Part shown: in pieces, positions 1 to 7,166 of the stretch
Layout of the letters: every line of letters starts with the position of its first letter
Numbering within the stretch: the first letter of the stretch is position 1
Assembly (NCBI RefSeq): GCF_000046705.1
Contig: NC_005956.1
Location: 806,001 to 870,000, forward strand
Source: Bartonella henselae str. Houston-1
GTDB lineage: Bacteria > Pseudomonadota > Alphaproteobacteria > Rhizobiales > Rhizobiaceae
Direction: 5' to 3'
DNA length: 64,000 nucleotides
Program-made: the position numbers and the translations under genes
Notes under the pieces: generated by a model
The model's database searches: none
Seen by the model: the letters and a program-made list of their open reading frames with translations, nothing else
Told to the model about the DNA's origin: nothing

Positions 1-1
1 T

Positions 2-88
2 TCTATATGGGTGAATGGAAATTGGCGTGTTACTTTTCGCTTTATAGGAACAGATGTGGAGCTTGTTGATTATCAAGACTACCATTGA
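2..88 (+). CDS. higB: HigB-type toxin, C-terminal end (partial)
   Basis: The window opens inside a reading frame ending at TGA 86-88. The readable tail (NWRVTFRF, then VELVDYQDYH) matches the C-terminus of the HigB/RelE-like killer proteins, ribosome-dependent mRNA interferases. The next gene, 18 bases downstream on the same strand, is a HigA-type antitoxin, which gives the usual toxin-first higBA order. The 5' part lies outside the window, so integrity cannot be judged. Confidence 0.75.
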   Translation, partial: SIWVNGNWRVTFRFIGTDVELVDYQDYH

Positions 89-106
89 TGAAAGGAACGA
101 AAACAA

Positions 107-406
107 ATGATGCATAATCCTGCACATCCGGGCGAAGTTCTAAAAGTAGCTTTCTTGGAAGAAATGGGACTCACAATACAAAAGTTAGCTGATCATCTCC
201 ATATGACAAGAGCTTCTCTCTCAAGAGTGATTAACGGACATGCTTCTATGAGTACCGAGCTTGCTATTAAATTAGAATTGGCTGGTTTTAGTAAAGCGAA
301 ATTTTGGTTGGATATGCAAACAAACTACAATTTATGGAAAACAATGCAACAGGCACAACCACCTATTTCTCCTCTGGTTTCTGATTCACCACAAACGTCG
401 CTTTGA
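107..406 (+). CDS. higA: HigA-family antitoxin, XRE helix-turn-helix
   Basis: A 99-residue protein opening with the HigA signature HPGEVL at residues ~6-11. A helix-turn-helix follows (about residues 24-45: LTIQKLADHL, then TRASLSRVINGHASMS) and then the FWLDMQTNYNLW segment typical of HigA. It should bind and neutralise the HigB toxin encoded just upstream and autorepress the pair. Two consecutive ATGs (107, 110) make the exact start uncertain. It stands at the left edge of the phage-derived block, convergent with the integrase. Confidence 0.88.
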   Translation: MMHNPAHPGEVLKVAFLEEMGLTIQKLADHLHMTRASLSRVINGHASMSTELAIKLELAGFSKAKFWLDMQTNYNLWKTMQQAQPPISPLVSDSPQTSL

Positions 407-462
407 TTTCGTTCATAATTTTTTTGGTGCTTTGGTTAGTTTTTTAGTCGCCGCACATTGCT

Positions 463-1500
463 CTAACCTTTTTGTAGTTTTTTAATTGCTTCGATAGCTA
501 AGCGTTTCCGATCGGCTGTTTTGGTATAAAGAGATGCCATTTTATCTTCTGTCCAGCCAAAAAGCGCTTTCATTTGTGAAACTGTAGCACCAGCATTGGC
601 GGCACGTGTTGCTGCTAATTTTCGCAAGCCATGTGCTGACTTTTTTATACCTGCAGCATTACAGGCTTCACGAAATAGGTTGCCAAAACTTTCTTTCACG
701 AGCTTATTTCCACTTTTACCACAAATGAATGTTTCATCTCCTATAGGACCAATTTGAAGAGTTTCTGTAAGTTCTGGTAAAATAGGGAGAAAAACATCCG
801 TTTTAAATTGGCTCTTTTCTGTTTTAAGATGGATGATATTATCTTTAACGTCTTTCCAGCCGATACGAACTGCGTCACCACGGCGCAACCCCGTGTAAAG
901 AAGAACATCAATCCAGACGCGTTCATGGCTACCATGTGACCAATGATGGTAGTATTTATCTATGTCCTCTTCTAGCCATGGTTGTAACCCCTCACTGTTA
1001 AGAGATTTTGGTGCTTTTATATTAAGGGCAGGATTTCTATTTAAAAGAGCATTATCAACTGCCCAATTAAAGAGACCGTTTAAAGAAGTTAAAAAATGTT
1101 TTGCTGCTGCGGGAGTAGCGCGCCTTCTGTCTACAGCATCAAGAATATGGCGCTTTTCTATGCTTTTATAAGCGTGATTACCTATATGTTTGGATACATT
1201 ATTTAAAATTCTATACTTCACTTTTTTAGTAGATTCTGATTGATTATGCCATTGCATGCTTTGTAAATACTGATGCAATAACCAATCAAACGAGCCTTCT
1301 GTAAGTCGTGTTTGTGTCATTCTTTTTGGGGTGCCATTTTGCGCTTGTTTAATGGCAAGTGTGTAACTGTCAACAAACTCTTGTGTTCCATAGGTTCCTT
1401 CAATTCGATACCGTGGTCCATGACCAATCCGGACATACCACACAACTTTACCATGGCGTGTTGTTTCTTTGACAAGATGAGGGGGACGGCGCTTTGGCAT
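463..1500 (-). CDS. Phage tyrosine recombinase (integrase)
   Basis: A 345-residue site-specific recombinase expected to integrate and excise the prophage. The N-terminal half (to ~residue 165) is an arm-type/SAM-like DNA-binding region. The C-terminal catalytic domain shows the tyrosine-recombinase residues: R206 in TGLRRGD, K229, H290 and R293 in HGLRKLAATR, W316 in LFGW, and Y325 in SLYTKT. All are present, so it looks active. It reads leftward at the end of a leftward early operon (1503-5644). Its start nearly abuts the stop of the small upstream gene, a common int/xis-like arrangement. No attachment core could be fixed by eye. Confidence 0.93.
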   Translation of the reverse strand: MPKRRPPHLVKETTRHGKVVWYVRIGHGPRYRIEGTYGTQEFVDSYTLAIKQAQNGTPKRMTQTRLTEGSFDWLLHQYLQSMQWHNQSESTKKVKYRILNNVSKHIGNHAYKSIEKRHILDAVDRRRATPAAAKHFLTSLNGLFNWAVDNALLNRNPALNIKAPKSLNSEGLQPWLEEDIDKYYHHWSHGSHERVWIDVLLYTGLRRGDAVRIGWKDVKDNIIHLKTEKSQFKTDVFLPILPELTETLQIGPIGDETFICGKSGNKLVKESFGNLFREACNAAGIKKSAHGLRKLAATRAANAGATVSQMKALFGWTEDKMASLYTKTADRKRLAIEAIKKLQKG

Positions 1501-1502
1501 GG

Positions 1503-1751
1503 CTAAAACTTTATGCCATCAACAGAAGGGCAGGAGTGGTTAGTAGTATATTCTTCTTTCTCATCTTCAAGCGGTGGAAAATCTTCAATGCTATAAACAT
1601 TCCCTATCGTTGTTGATGCTATGCTTTTATTGATATGAATAAATAATTCTCCTGTGGGCTTAATTTCTATGAGTTCACATCCTTGTTTTTTCGCTTCTCT
1701 TAAAGCACGTGCAATGGTTGGTTGGGTTATGGTAGGTGGATGATGTGCCAT
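1503..1751 (-). CDS. Small phage protein upstream of the integrase (possible excisionase-position gene)
   Basis: I chose the ATG at 1751 (82 residues, beginning MAHHPPTITQ) over the longer frame to 1865 because an AGGAG Shine-Dalgarno lies 7 bases before it. The extension would translate a hairpin and a repeated leader element. The N-terminal part (TITQPTIARALREAKKQGCELIEIKPTGE) looks like a short DNA-binding or regulatory segment; the C-terminus is acidic. Its position directly upstream of int would suit an excisionase or directionality factor, but I recognise no family, so the function is unassigned. Confidence 0.65.
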   Translation of the reverse strand: MAHHPPTITQPTIARALREAKKQGCELIEIKPTGELFIHINKSIASTTIGNVYSIEDFPPLEDEKEEYTTNHSCPSVDGIKF

Positions 1752-1779
1752 GTCTATTCTCCTTATATTTGGATGCAAT

Positions 1780-1826
1780 TCACCTATGGCGTGAATTACG
1801 CATTTATTAAAAGTTGTTAGGAAAGG
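1780..1826 (-). promoter_or_regulatory. Leader element with near-palindrome GCGTAATTCACGC (copy 1)
   Basis: The stretch shares most of its bases with 3288-3334. Both contain a GCGT(A/G)ATTCACGC near-palindrome (read on the minus strand) and the flanking sequence TTAAAAGTTG, and both lie shortly upstream of leftward genes. It may be a duplicated operator or leader for phage genes. The function is inferred from position and repetition only. Confidence 0.4.
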
Positions 1827-1858
1827 TGGGGGTGCTGGGAGGAGAGAGCACCCCCATA
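1827..1858 (-). terminator. Hairpin after the exonuclease gene
   Basis: A 9-base stem GGGGGTGCT/AGCACCCCC with a ~10-base loop lies immediately downstream of the exonuclease stop. No clean U-tract follows on the minus strand, so it may be an attenuator or mRNA-stabilising hairpin rather than a full terminator. Confidence 0.5.
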
Positions 1859-1861
1859 ACG

Positions 1862-2485
1862 TCAAGCGGCTTGTGTCAAGATCTGTTTCATCTCTTGCTC
1901 TATTTCCTCTAAGAATATCTCAACTGCTTGATTGATCTGTTCAATTTGTTTCTCATCACGGTGGATACGTTTAATTTTCATGCGCAAACGAAGGGATCTG
2001 CCTACAAAATGCGGATCATAGCTGACAAAATCACACCATTGACGTCCTGTACATGCCATTTGGAATTGCATTTGTGCCTTATATTCAGGCTTGATAGTGC
2101 CATCCATATAAAAGCGTAGATGCTTGGTGGAGTGTGGGCATTTGACTTCAACTAAACCCTCCTCCCCAATCAATCCATCAGGGCTTGCTCCAGCCATTTC
2201 TATGGTGGGATGTTGAATGAAACCACATTTTATGACCTCTGTGTCATAAATGATGGCATATTCTTTTAGTGCATCCTCTTCATGCTCAATGCCCCATTGC
2301 ATAGCTGGTGTTAGATAAGATTGGCTTATTTCCTCTGTTAATCGCTCTGTCATGAGTTTGATTTTGTACTCCTCATATTTGCTAGTAGGTGTTCCTTTGG
2401 CTGTTTTACTGAGCACATTGTAAATGTTTGAAGCAGTGACTTTGCCTAATCTTGCTTGAAACCACTCTGCTGTTCTTTGCTCCAT
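1862..2485 (-). CDS. YqaJ/lambda-type phage exonuclease
   Basis: A 207-residue nuclease of the YqaJ viral recombinase (lambda Exo-like) family. It has the N-terminal RTAEWFQARLGKVTAS motif, the GIEHEEDAL acidic segment (about residues 65-73), the GASPDGLIG metal site, and the catalytic VEVKCP motif. It should degrade one strand of double-stranded ends to give 3' single strands for the annealing protein encoded just upstream (gap of one base), forming an Exo/ERF recombination pair. The length is normal for the family and all recognisable motifs are intact. Confidence 0.9.
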   Translation of the reverse strand: MEQRTAEWFQARLGKVTASNIYNVLSKTAKGTPTSKYEEYKIKLMTERLTEEISQSYLTPAMQWGIEHEEDALKEYAIIYDTEVIKCGFIQHPTIEMAGASPDGLIGEEGLVEVKCPHSTKHLRFYMDGTIKPEYKAQMQFQMACTGRQWCDFVSYDPHFVGRSLRLRMKIKRIHRDEKQIEQINQAVEIFLEEIEQEMKQILTQAA

Positions 2486-2486
2486 G

Positions 2487-3266
2487 TTACACCGCCGTTT
2501 GCTGTTCTTGTTGTGAGAGAGATTGCTCTGCTTTTGCTATTTGTTTGTTTCGTTTATCTTTCAAAAGATGCAATACCGTTTGAGCCTGTCCATCAGACAT
2601 ATCGGCAAGATTGTTGACTTTGGCATAAGCAAGTATCTTGGTTTCTTCTGTTTGGGTTTGTGCCATGAGTGTTCTGATCTCACTGATCTGCTGCGGAAAT
2701 GCACTTGTGAGAGGCACGTTCCCATCCGTATCATCATCTGCACTTACAACATTAAGAAGCATGCCTAAAAGATATCTGCGTGCATAGGTGATAGCAGAGC
2801 CAACCGCTTGTATGTTTGATTTACATCCTTTCGTATCATGAGGAAATTTTCCTTCTGTTGCTATTTTATTTCCAGACGGATGCGTCAAAGTCATTTCTAC
2901 GCTTATGCTGTCTGAACTCTGTTCCTTGATACGAGAAAACAAAGCAAAGTGGTATTTTGAAAGGGTCTCCTTGATGGCATCAATGTACTGATCAAGCGTA
3001 GCATATTGGCTATTGGTATGGGTATTTGTAGCGTTTTTTTGTATTTTTTGATATTCCCTTTGCATAGCGGAAAGGTCAGCAACAAAGCTTTGATAGTTTT
3101 GTCGTTCTATTTCCTTTTCCCGCAATGCGATCAGACGCTCGAGACGGTCCATATCGACATCGTTTTCTAAAGCTCTGGTTAAAATGCGATCCATAGCCGT
3201 TGCTTTGATTGCACAATCTTTTGTTTTTTCCACTAATTCAGTTTGCGTGATACTGAGTTCACTCAT
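2487..3266 (-). CDS. ERF-family single-strand annealing protein
   Basis: A phage recombinase of the ERF superfamily that anneals complementary single strands and partners the adjacent exonuclease. Residues ~60-190 carry the ERF core, including the YATLDQYIDAIKETLSKY segment, the central strands ending in GKFPHD, and the GSAITYARRYLLGMLLNV motif; an acidic DDDTDG follows. The upstream in-frame ATG (3281) gives five more residues. I prefer 3266 because GGAGG lies 8 bases before it, within that extension. The C-terminal ~70 residues are charged and glutamine-rich. Confidence 0.88.
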   Translation of the reverse strand: MSELSITQTELVEKTKDCAIKATAMDRILTRALENDVDMDRLERLIALREKEIERQNYQSFVADLSAMQREYQKIQKNATNTHTNSQYATLDQYIDAIKETLSKYHFALFSRIKEQSSDSISVEMTLTHPSGNKIATEGKFPHDTKGCKSNIQAVGSAITYARRYLLGMLLNVVSADDDTDGNVPLTSAFPQQISEIRTLMAQTQTEETKILAYAKVNNLADMSDGQAQTVLHLLKDKRNKQIAKAEQSLSQQEQQTAV

Positions 3267-3287
3267 CTTGATTTCCTCCATTGAAGC

Positions 3288-3334
3288 GCAATTCCCCCGT
3301 GGCGTGAATCACGCATCTGTTAAAAGTTGGTTTG
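3288..3334 (-). promoter_or_regulatory. Leader element with perfect palindrome GCGTGATTCACGC (copy 2)
   Basis: This is the second copy of the element at 1780-1826. Here the palindrome is perfect (GCGTGA-T-TCACGC) and lies ~35 bases upstream of the ERF gene. A related TGGCGTGAAT sequence follows a TTGACA box at 14081. Possibly an operator for a phage regulator; no protein partner can be assigned. Confidence 0.42.
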
Positions 3335-3338
3335 GTTG

Positions 3339-3704
3339 TTAGAGTTTGGATTTTATAGGCTGTATGATGTCATCAGTTTGTAATATTGCTGTATGTGCGC
3401 GTAAGTTATGATACATAAGTGAAATAAGGATTTTGTTAGCATAGGGGGGGACCATTTTAAATCCAGTACACATAAATGCTATGCATTCATATGAATATGT
3501 AAATCCCAATAAGCCATTTGATGACATCATTGTTTTAAAATTATCCTCACCTAAAAAATCATGCATTATGTCTTCAGAAATTATGGTATCTACATAAGGC
3601 TCGTCTTTATACCCAGAGATAGTGATACAAAGTTCACCTAGATTGTGAGTATTTCTCACAACTAACTGTGCACATAAGGTAGGTTTAATTTCATATTTAT
3701 ACAT
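3339..3704 (-). CDS. Hypothetical phage protein, 121 residues
   Basis: I do not recognise a family. It is a compact mixed-composition protein (starting MYKYEIKPTLCAQL) without signal peptide or membrane segment, lying in the leftward phage operon 3 bases after the hexapeptide-repeat gene. An ATG start and conserved operon orientation support it as real. The central part (SGYKDEPYVDTIISED) could be beta-rich. Confidence 0.6.
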   Translation of the reverse strand: MYKYEIKPTLCAQLVVRNTHNLGELCITISGYKDEPYVDTIISEDIMHDFLGEDNFKTMMSSNGLLGFTYSYECIAFMCTGFKMVPPYANKILISLMYHNLRAHTAILQTDDIIQPIKSKL

Positions 3705-3707
3705 GAT

Positions 3708-4091
3708 TTATTTTTTCTCGTTTGTTGTGATACGACTTTCTCCGCAGATCTCTGAATCTCCGTAAATTTTTGCGTCGCCATAAATTCTTGCATTGGGATA
3801 AACAATTGCATTTCCGTAAATCTGTGCGTTTTCAAAAATGCGACCACCACCATATACTCGGGCGTTATTATAAATTTTTGCATTGTCATAAATTTTTGAA
3901 CCCCAAGTAACACAAGCATTATCATAGACCCAGCAATTGCCATCATGAGAGAGATTGCTTTCATTTTCTATAAAGCCCCCAAGGTCGCCAGCCTTAACAT
4001 CATCAAAATCTCTTAAAGCACGAATGCGGTACAATGTATGGCAACTTACAATATCGGTGGTTTCATCAGTCAGTTCGTATTTCTTTTCCAT
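3708..4091 (-). CDS. Phage protein with left-handed beta-helix-like hexad repeats
   Basis: A 127-residue protein whose residues ~48-115 are a run of about ten degenerate six-residue repeats of the type (A/K)(K/R)(I/V)Y(G/D)(N/D), e.g. NAKIYN, NARVYG, NAQIYG, NAIVYP, DAKIYG. This pattern predicts a short left-handed or solenoid beta helix like those in hexapeptide-repeat proteins. An N-terminal ~45-residue cap (RIRALRDFDDVKAGDLGGFI) precedes it. Such proteins recur in prophage early regions with no assigned role. The enzymatic N-terminus of acyltransferases is absent, so I do not call it an enzyme. Confidence 0.72.
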   Translation of the reverse strand: MEKKYELTDETTDIVSCHTLYRIRALRDFDDVKAGDLGGFIENESNLSHDGNCWVYDNACVTWGSKIYDNAKIYNNARVYGGGRIFENAQIYGNAIVYPNARIYGDAKIYGDSEICGESRITTNEKK

Positions 4092-4103
4092 GCTTATTGC
4101 CTT

Positions 4104-4835
4104 TTAATGCATGCTTTGTTTTTTGATTTCTTCAGACAACACACCAATGCCTTTTGTGGTGATTTTTGCGCAAGGAATGACTTTTTCTATTCCACTTGCG
4201 GTTTGAAGCGTGATGGTTGGACAATCCATCAGTTGCTTTTGGATTTTGTCTTGATACGGAAGCAAATTTCCACCTGCTGCACGTCTGTAAACCCAACCTT
4301 TTTGCTGTAAAAATTGAATGAATTGTTTTGGTTGCATCTCGAGTATTTTAGCAGCTTCTGTAAGACCGAAGAGCCCATCATGGCGCTGTAAGCTTTCAAG
4401 AGCCATGGCTTTTGGTGTTAAATCTTCAATGATGGTGTCTTTTTGATCTATTTGACCTTGTAGGTAATTCAAAAAGCCAATCATAGCTTTTGGACTTGAA
4501 TAGTCGATTTGTGGTGTTATTGCTTGCTTTTCCAATTCTTGCCAGCGGTCAATTATTTTTGCGCGTAAAGCAGTGCTGTAACCAGATACGAGAATTAAAC
4601 ATTCACGTTTGGGGAGGTTATAACAAGGGCGGCTTTCACCTTTGCTATCAAGATAATAACCACTAAAATCAACCACCCCAAATTTGGGGGCGTTAAGTTC
4701 TTCAAGCATTTTCTTGATATCACGCATAACATGGTCATGTCTTTTACCGCATAACTCTGCAATTTCACGGCTAGACATAGTTTGGACTGTTGTGTTTTGA
4801 AAATTGTTTTCAGATGTTGTAATAAAGTTTCGCAT
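4104..4835 (-). CDS. Phage antirepressor: Rha-type N-terminus plus KilAC-like C-terminus
   Basis: About 243 residues. The N-terminal ~95 residues match the Rha regulatory domain (SSREIAELCGKRHDHVMRDI, then YYLDSKGESRPCYNLPKREC and LVSGYS). Residues ~135-230 match the KilA C-terminal/ANT domain (GLTEAAKILEMQPKQFIQFL, then WVYRR and LLPYQ). These proteins relieve repression or control the lysis-lysogeny choice. AGGA stands 7 bases before the ATG at 4835. A GTG (4841) and an ATG (4838) just upstream are alternatives. It follows a second antirepressor-like gene by only a few bases. Confidence 0.85.
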   Translation of the reverse strand: MRNFITTSENNFQNTTVQTMSSREIAELCGKRHDHVMRDIKKMLEELNAPKFGVVDFSGYYLDSKGESRPCYNLPKRECLILVSGYSTALRAKIIDRWQELEKQAITPQIDYSSPKAMIGFLNYLQGQIDQKDTIIEDLTPKAMALESLQRHDGLFGLTEAAKILEMQPKQFIQFLQQKGWVYRRAAGGNLLPYQDKIQKQLMDCPTITLQTASGIEKVIPCAKITTKGIGVLSEEIKKQSMH

Positions 4836-4849
4836 CATCACTTCCTAAA

Positions 4850-5206
4850 TTAATGAAAACACAAGTCTTGGTATAATATTCTGCCATAGTTTCTATGGCG
4901 CTCTGCTTGAGCGATTTTCTTTGCTACGTGAATTTTGAAGTAATGATTATCGGTTTTATCTGTTTCTATTTCAGATTTTGGACAAATCTTCTGTCTGTTC
5001 CATTCTTGTTTTGTAAAAACAAAATCCACGCCTTCTTTTAGATCAAACTTTTCAACACAATCGTTAAACCAAGTGGAAAAATCTTGTTTCAAATGTAAGT
5101 GCCTATGCATTACATGGGCTTTGACCATTTTGGCATAACCGATTTTGTTGTCTGCCTCGTTTTCAGGTATGAGATATCCTTCACTATCATTATCATGTGT
5201 GTTCAT
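4850..5206 (-). CDS. AntA/AntB-domain antirepressor-like protein
   Basis: 118 residues. The central part (residues ~35-110: HLHLKQDFSTWFNDCVEKFDL, then EGVDF, then HVAKKIAQAERHRNYGR) fits the AntA/AntB antirepressor domain, including its DFSTW and AQAERN-like signatures. The usual long C-terminal DNA-binding half is missing, so it may act with the Rha/KilAC protein encoded 9 bases downstream or be a shortened relative. It sits in the leftward early operon. Confidence 0.75.
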   Translation of the reverse strand: MNTHDNDSEGYLIPENEADNKIGYAKMVKAHVMHRHLHLKQDFSTWFNDCVEKFDLKEGVDFVFTKQEWNRQKICPKSEIETDKTDNHYFKIHVAKKIAQAERHRNYGRILYQDLCFH

Positions 5207-5240
5207 AAGATTACTCTAATCAATTATTGATGGGAAAAGG

Positions 5241-5260
5241 GGGCGCTTTTTCAAACGCCC
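5241..5260 (-). terminator. GC hairpin downstream of the first early leftward gene
   Basis: Stem GGGCG/CGCCC with a 10-base loop just after the stop of the 124-residue acidic gene. On the minus strand it is followed by CCTTTT, so it is a weak terminator or attenuator within the operon. Confidence 0.4.
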
Positions 5261-5269
5261 TTAAGAATT

Positions 5270-5644
5270 TTAAAGTACATCACAAGGACGCAAACGGTGT
5301 TGTTGTTCGTAAGTACCGTAGACCTCATCATTATATTTTTCTTTTGCTAAATCATCTAAAAGTCTATTGTAGGCATCACTTTCACGTATAAAGTAATGGA
5401 CTTCACTATCCTCATTGAGACGTTCAATATTTTCTTCTACATATGCTTCTGCGATCTCTTCAGAGATATCTTCACAACTCTTCTCAGAAGGATTTACGCG
5501 AAGGATTTGGATTGCATCATCTGCCTCATCAATAATTGCTTGAACTTGGCTTGCATCAAGTGGTCCTGACTGACCAATGTGTTGATCATCATCATACACA
5601 ACTAATAAAATTTCATCGGAATGAATAAAAATTGGCTTTTCCAT
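5270..5644 (-). CDS. Acidic hypothetical phage protein, 124 residues
   Basis: This is the first gene of the leftward early operon, with its ATG ~60 bases from the operator-bearing intergenic region. It is strongly acidic (runs of D/E such as IIDEADD and ISEEIAEAYVEENIE), has no cysteine cluster or membrane segment, and belongs to no family I recognise. Acidic early phage proteins sometimes mimic DNA or inhibit host nucleases; that is only a possibility here. Confidence 0.62.
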   Translation of the reverse strand: MEKPIFIHSDEILLVVYDDDQHIGQSGPLDASQVQAIIDEADDAIQILRVNPSEKSCEDISEEIAEAYVEENIERLNEDSEVHYFIRESDAYNRLLDDLAKEKYNDEVYGTYEQQHRLRPCDVL

Positions 5645-5702
5645 GATTTCCCCTCCCTAACGCCTCTTGGCGATTGTGTGTTTGTGGTTTATAAAAATAA
5701 AA

Positions 5703-5715
5703 TACGTTTATCGTA
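5703..5715. promoter_or_regulatory. Operator TACGTTTATCGTA (O1)
   Basis: This is the first of three 13-base copies of a motif with outer palindromic ends (TACG/CGTA). It forms a long inverted repeat with 5737-5749, extended to AAATACGTTTATCGTAATT on each arm. It lies between the leftward operon start (5644) and the rightward small frame at 5810. It is the likely binding site of the XRE repressor encoded at 5883-6221. Confidence 0.7.
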
Positions 5716-5736
5716 ATTAATTGTCAAGAAAAAAAT

Positions 5737-5749
5737 TACGATAAACGTA
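5737..5749. promoter_or_regulatory. Operator TACGATAAACGTA (O2, inverted)
   Basis: Exact inverted copy of O1 with 21 bases between the cores, which suits cooperative binding of two repressor dimers. It should control the leftward early promoter. Confidence 0.7.
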
Positions 5750-5809
5750 TTTATGTGTATTTATAATCCACATAATTATTTATTATCTTAAAATTTAAAT
5801 GGGGAATTT

Positions 5810-6013
5810 ATGTTGGATCGTGAAAGAAACAAACAACTAACTGTAATGCTAAATAAATTAACTGAAAGTGAAAAAATAGCTTTTATAGATTTCGTGCTGC
5901 GAGCAGAGATTTTAAAAGATCCTCGACAATCTTTTTTTCAGAATCATTTGCTTGAGAATACAAATAAAGGAAATCATCAGAACAAAATCCGGAAAAAGGT
6001 GAAGAATCTTTAA
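5810..6013 (+). CDS. Possible small rightward gene overlapping the repressor 3' end
   Basis: A 67-residue frame (starting MLDRERNKQLTVMLNKL, ending in a lysine-rich tail) preceded by a GGGGA run 4 bases before ATG. It overlaps the 3' 131 bases of the repressor gene on the opposite strand. No family is recognised. The N-terminal half reads like a plausible helical protein, while the part antisense to the repressor is less convincing. It could be a small regulator or an artefact. Confidence 0.35.
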   Translation: MLDRERNKQLTVMLNKLTESEKIAFIDFVLRAEILKDPRQSFFQNHLLENTNKGNHQNKIRKKVKNL

Positions 6014-6221
6014 AAAAATCCATAATTTTCACAAGCTCATCAGCTTTAACATCTCTCATTTCCTTATTAGGATCAAGATTGACAATATTAGATATAGCTG
6101 GTCTGCGTACTCCAAGATGGGCCGCAAGTTTTGCTTGACTGCCACGGCCCATTTTATCGAGTTCTTGCTTTATCCAAATTTTTAGCTCTCTTTGTTTAAC
6201 CATACTTGAGTTATTTATCAT
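5883..6221 (-). CDS. XRE-family phage repressor (CI-like, short)
   Basis: 112 residues. An N-terminal helix-turn-helix (about residues 28-55: QAKLAAHLGVRRPAISNIVN) precedes a short helical C-terminus with the DSEKKIVEDLLKSLL segment common in small phage repressors. It has no LexA/CI protease domain, so induction by self-cleavage is unlikely. The antirepressors of the leftward operon could serve for induction instead. Matching TACGTTTATCGTA sites lie on both sides of the gene (5703, 5737, 6257). AAGG stands 9 bases before ATG 6221. Confidence 0.85.
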   Translation of the reverse strand: MINNSSMVKQRELKIWIKQELDKMGRGSQAKLAAHLGVRRPAISNIVNLDPNKEMRDVKADELVKIMDFFKDSSPFSGFCSDDFLYLYSQANDSEKKIVEDLLKSLLAARNL

Positions 6222-6256
6222 TTTTTAAAACCTTACAATATTAAAAAACATAAAAA

Positions 6257-6269
6257 TACGTTTATCGTA
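6257..6269. promoter_or_regulatory. Operator TACGTTTATCGTA (O3)
   Basis: Third exact copy of the operator. It abuts the -35 box of the rightward promoter (TTGACT at 6270) and lies in the 5' region of the divergent repressor gene. A degenerate half copy (ATATCGTA, ending at 6294) overlaps the -10 region. This is the geometry of a lysogeny switch repressing the rightward early gene and possibly autoregulating the repressor. Confidence 0.72.
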
Positions 6270-6298
6270 TTGACTAAATATTCCTTATATCGTATTTT
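6270..6298 (+). promoter_or_regulatory. Rightward early promoter (TTGACT-17-TATTTT)
   Basis: The -35 box is TTGACT (6270-6275) and the -10 box TATTTT (6293-6298), with a 17-base spacer. The expected start of transcription (~6305) coincides with the ATG at 6306, so the transcript may be leaderless. O3 lies directly upstream. Confidence 0.55.
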
Positions 6299-6305
6299 AT
6301 TGGCT

Positions 6306-6668
6306 ATGATAAAAGCATATACAGAAACAGCGAAACTTATAATTACATATCTTGGTGGACATCATAAGGTTGCAAATATCATTAATCGTAATGTTATTGT
6401 GGTTAGAAAATGGGCTTATTCTCTTGAAAAACGTGAAGGTAAGGGCGGAATCATTCCGGCTAAATATCAAGTGATGCTTTTAAACTATGCTCGTAAACAC
6501 AACATTGATTTGCGCCCCGAAGATTTTTTCTATTCTGAACGTTTGCAAAATTTGATGAGTAAAGAAAAATTATCTCCACCGTCTTCTTTTGTCAACGGTT
6601 CTACTTTTCGGGTGAAATCGTGCGAACAAAATGAAATGTTGCAGTCTCAATATGAAGAAAGAAAATAA
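6306..6668 (+). CDS. Cro/CII-like early phage DNA-binding protein
   Basis: 120 residues from the ATG at 6306; a TTG at 6270 would extend it but falls in the promoter -35 box. The N-terminal ~75 residues (IITYLGGHHKVANIINRNVIVVRKW, then GGIIPAKYQ and IDLRPEDFF) resemble the YdaS/CARP-like helix-turn-helix proteins that pair with phage repressors. The C-terminus is poorly conserved and probably disordered. It is divergent from the repressor and likely its Cro- or activator-type counterpart. Confidence 0.7.
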   Translation: MIKAYTETAKLIITYLGGHHKVANIINRNVIVVRKWAYSLEKREGKGGIIPAKYQVMLLNYARKHNIDLRPEDFFYSERLQNLMSKEKLSPPSSFVNGSTFRVKSCEQNEMLQSQYEERK

Positions 6669-6670
6669 AG

Positions 6671-7030
6671 ATGGACAATTTCGCAATGATTATTGTGCTT
6701 TTTATTGCCAATATAATCATGTTTCTTTGTTTTTATGTCTCTTATAAAAAAATACAAAGCTCTACAAAGGTGTTGCAAAGTTCATATTATACTTTTCATA
6801 TTTTAGAAGATTCAACAAAAGAAATGCATTTTCCAGACGGCAGCACAGTTGTCTTTAATAATTCTGATTGGAATTTTTCTCTTGATGAAAATGATAATTT
6901 GATAATTCAAAGTGCTTTAGGACCATCACTGTCTATAAAGGCATATAGCAATGCATACGGTTTCAAAAAACATTTCGTAGATAGTTTGCAGAAATGCATG
7001 CGATCTACAAATCAGAAAAAAAGTAAGTGA
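6671..7030 (+). CDS. Membrane-anchored hypothetical phage protein
   Basis: 119 residues, two bases after the Cro-like gene. Residues ~5-25 (MIIVLFIANIIMFLCFYVSY) form a single N-terminal membrane span with a short outside N-terminus. The remainder is a small soluble domain (FPDGSTVVFNNSDW) ending in a basic tail. No family is recognised. It might act in superinfection exclusion, but nothing in the sequence proves it. Confidence 0.55.
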   Translation: MDNFAMIIVLFIANIIMFLCFYVSYKKIQSSTKVLQSSYYTFHILEDSTKEMHFPDGSTVVFNNSDWNFSLDENDNLIIQSALGPSLSIKAYSNAYGFKKHFVDSLQKCMRSTNQKKSK

Positions 7031-7166
7031 GATTTGTTTCTCTTAGTTTTGTGAAGTTTGAAGTATGCGGTGTATTTCTGAATTAAGTTAGTCCACTTTT
7101 TTAAACTTATGACTACACGCTCTGTCATAGCACACATATAAATACGTAGAGCCTTAAGGGGGGATT

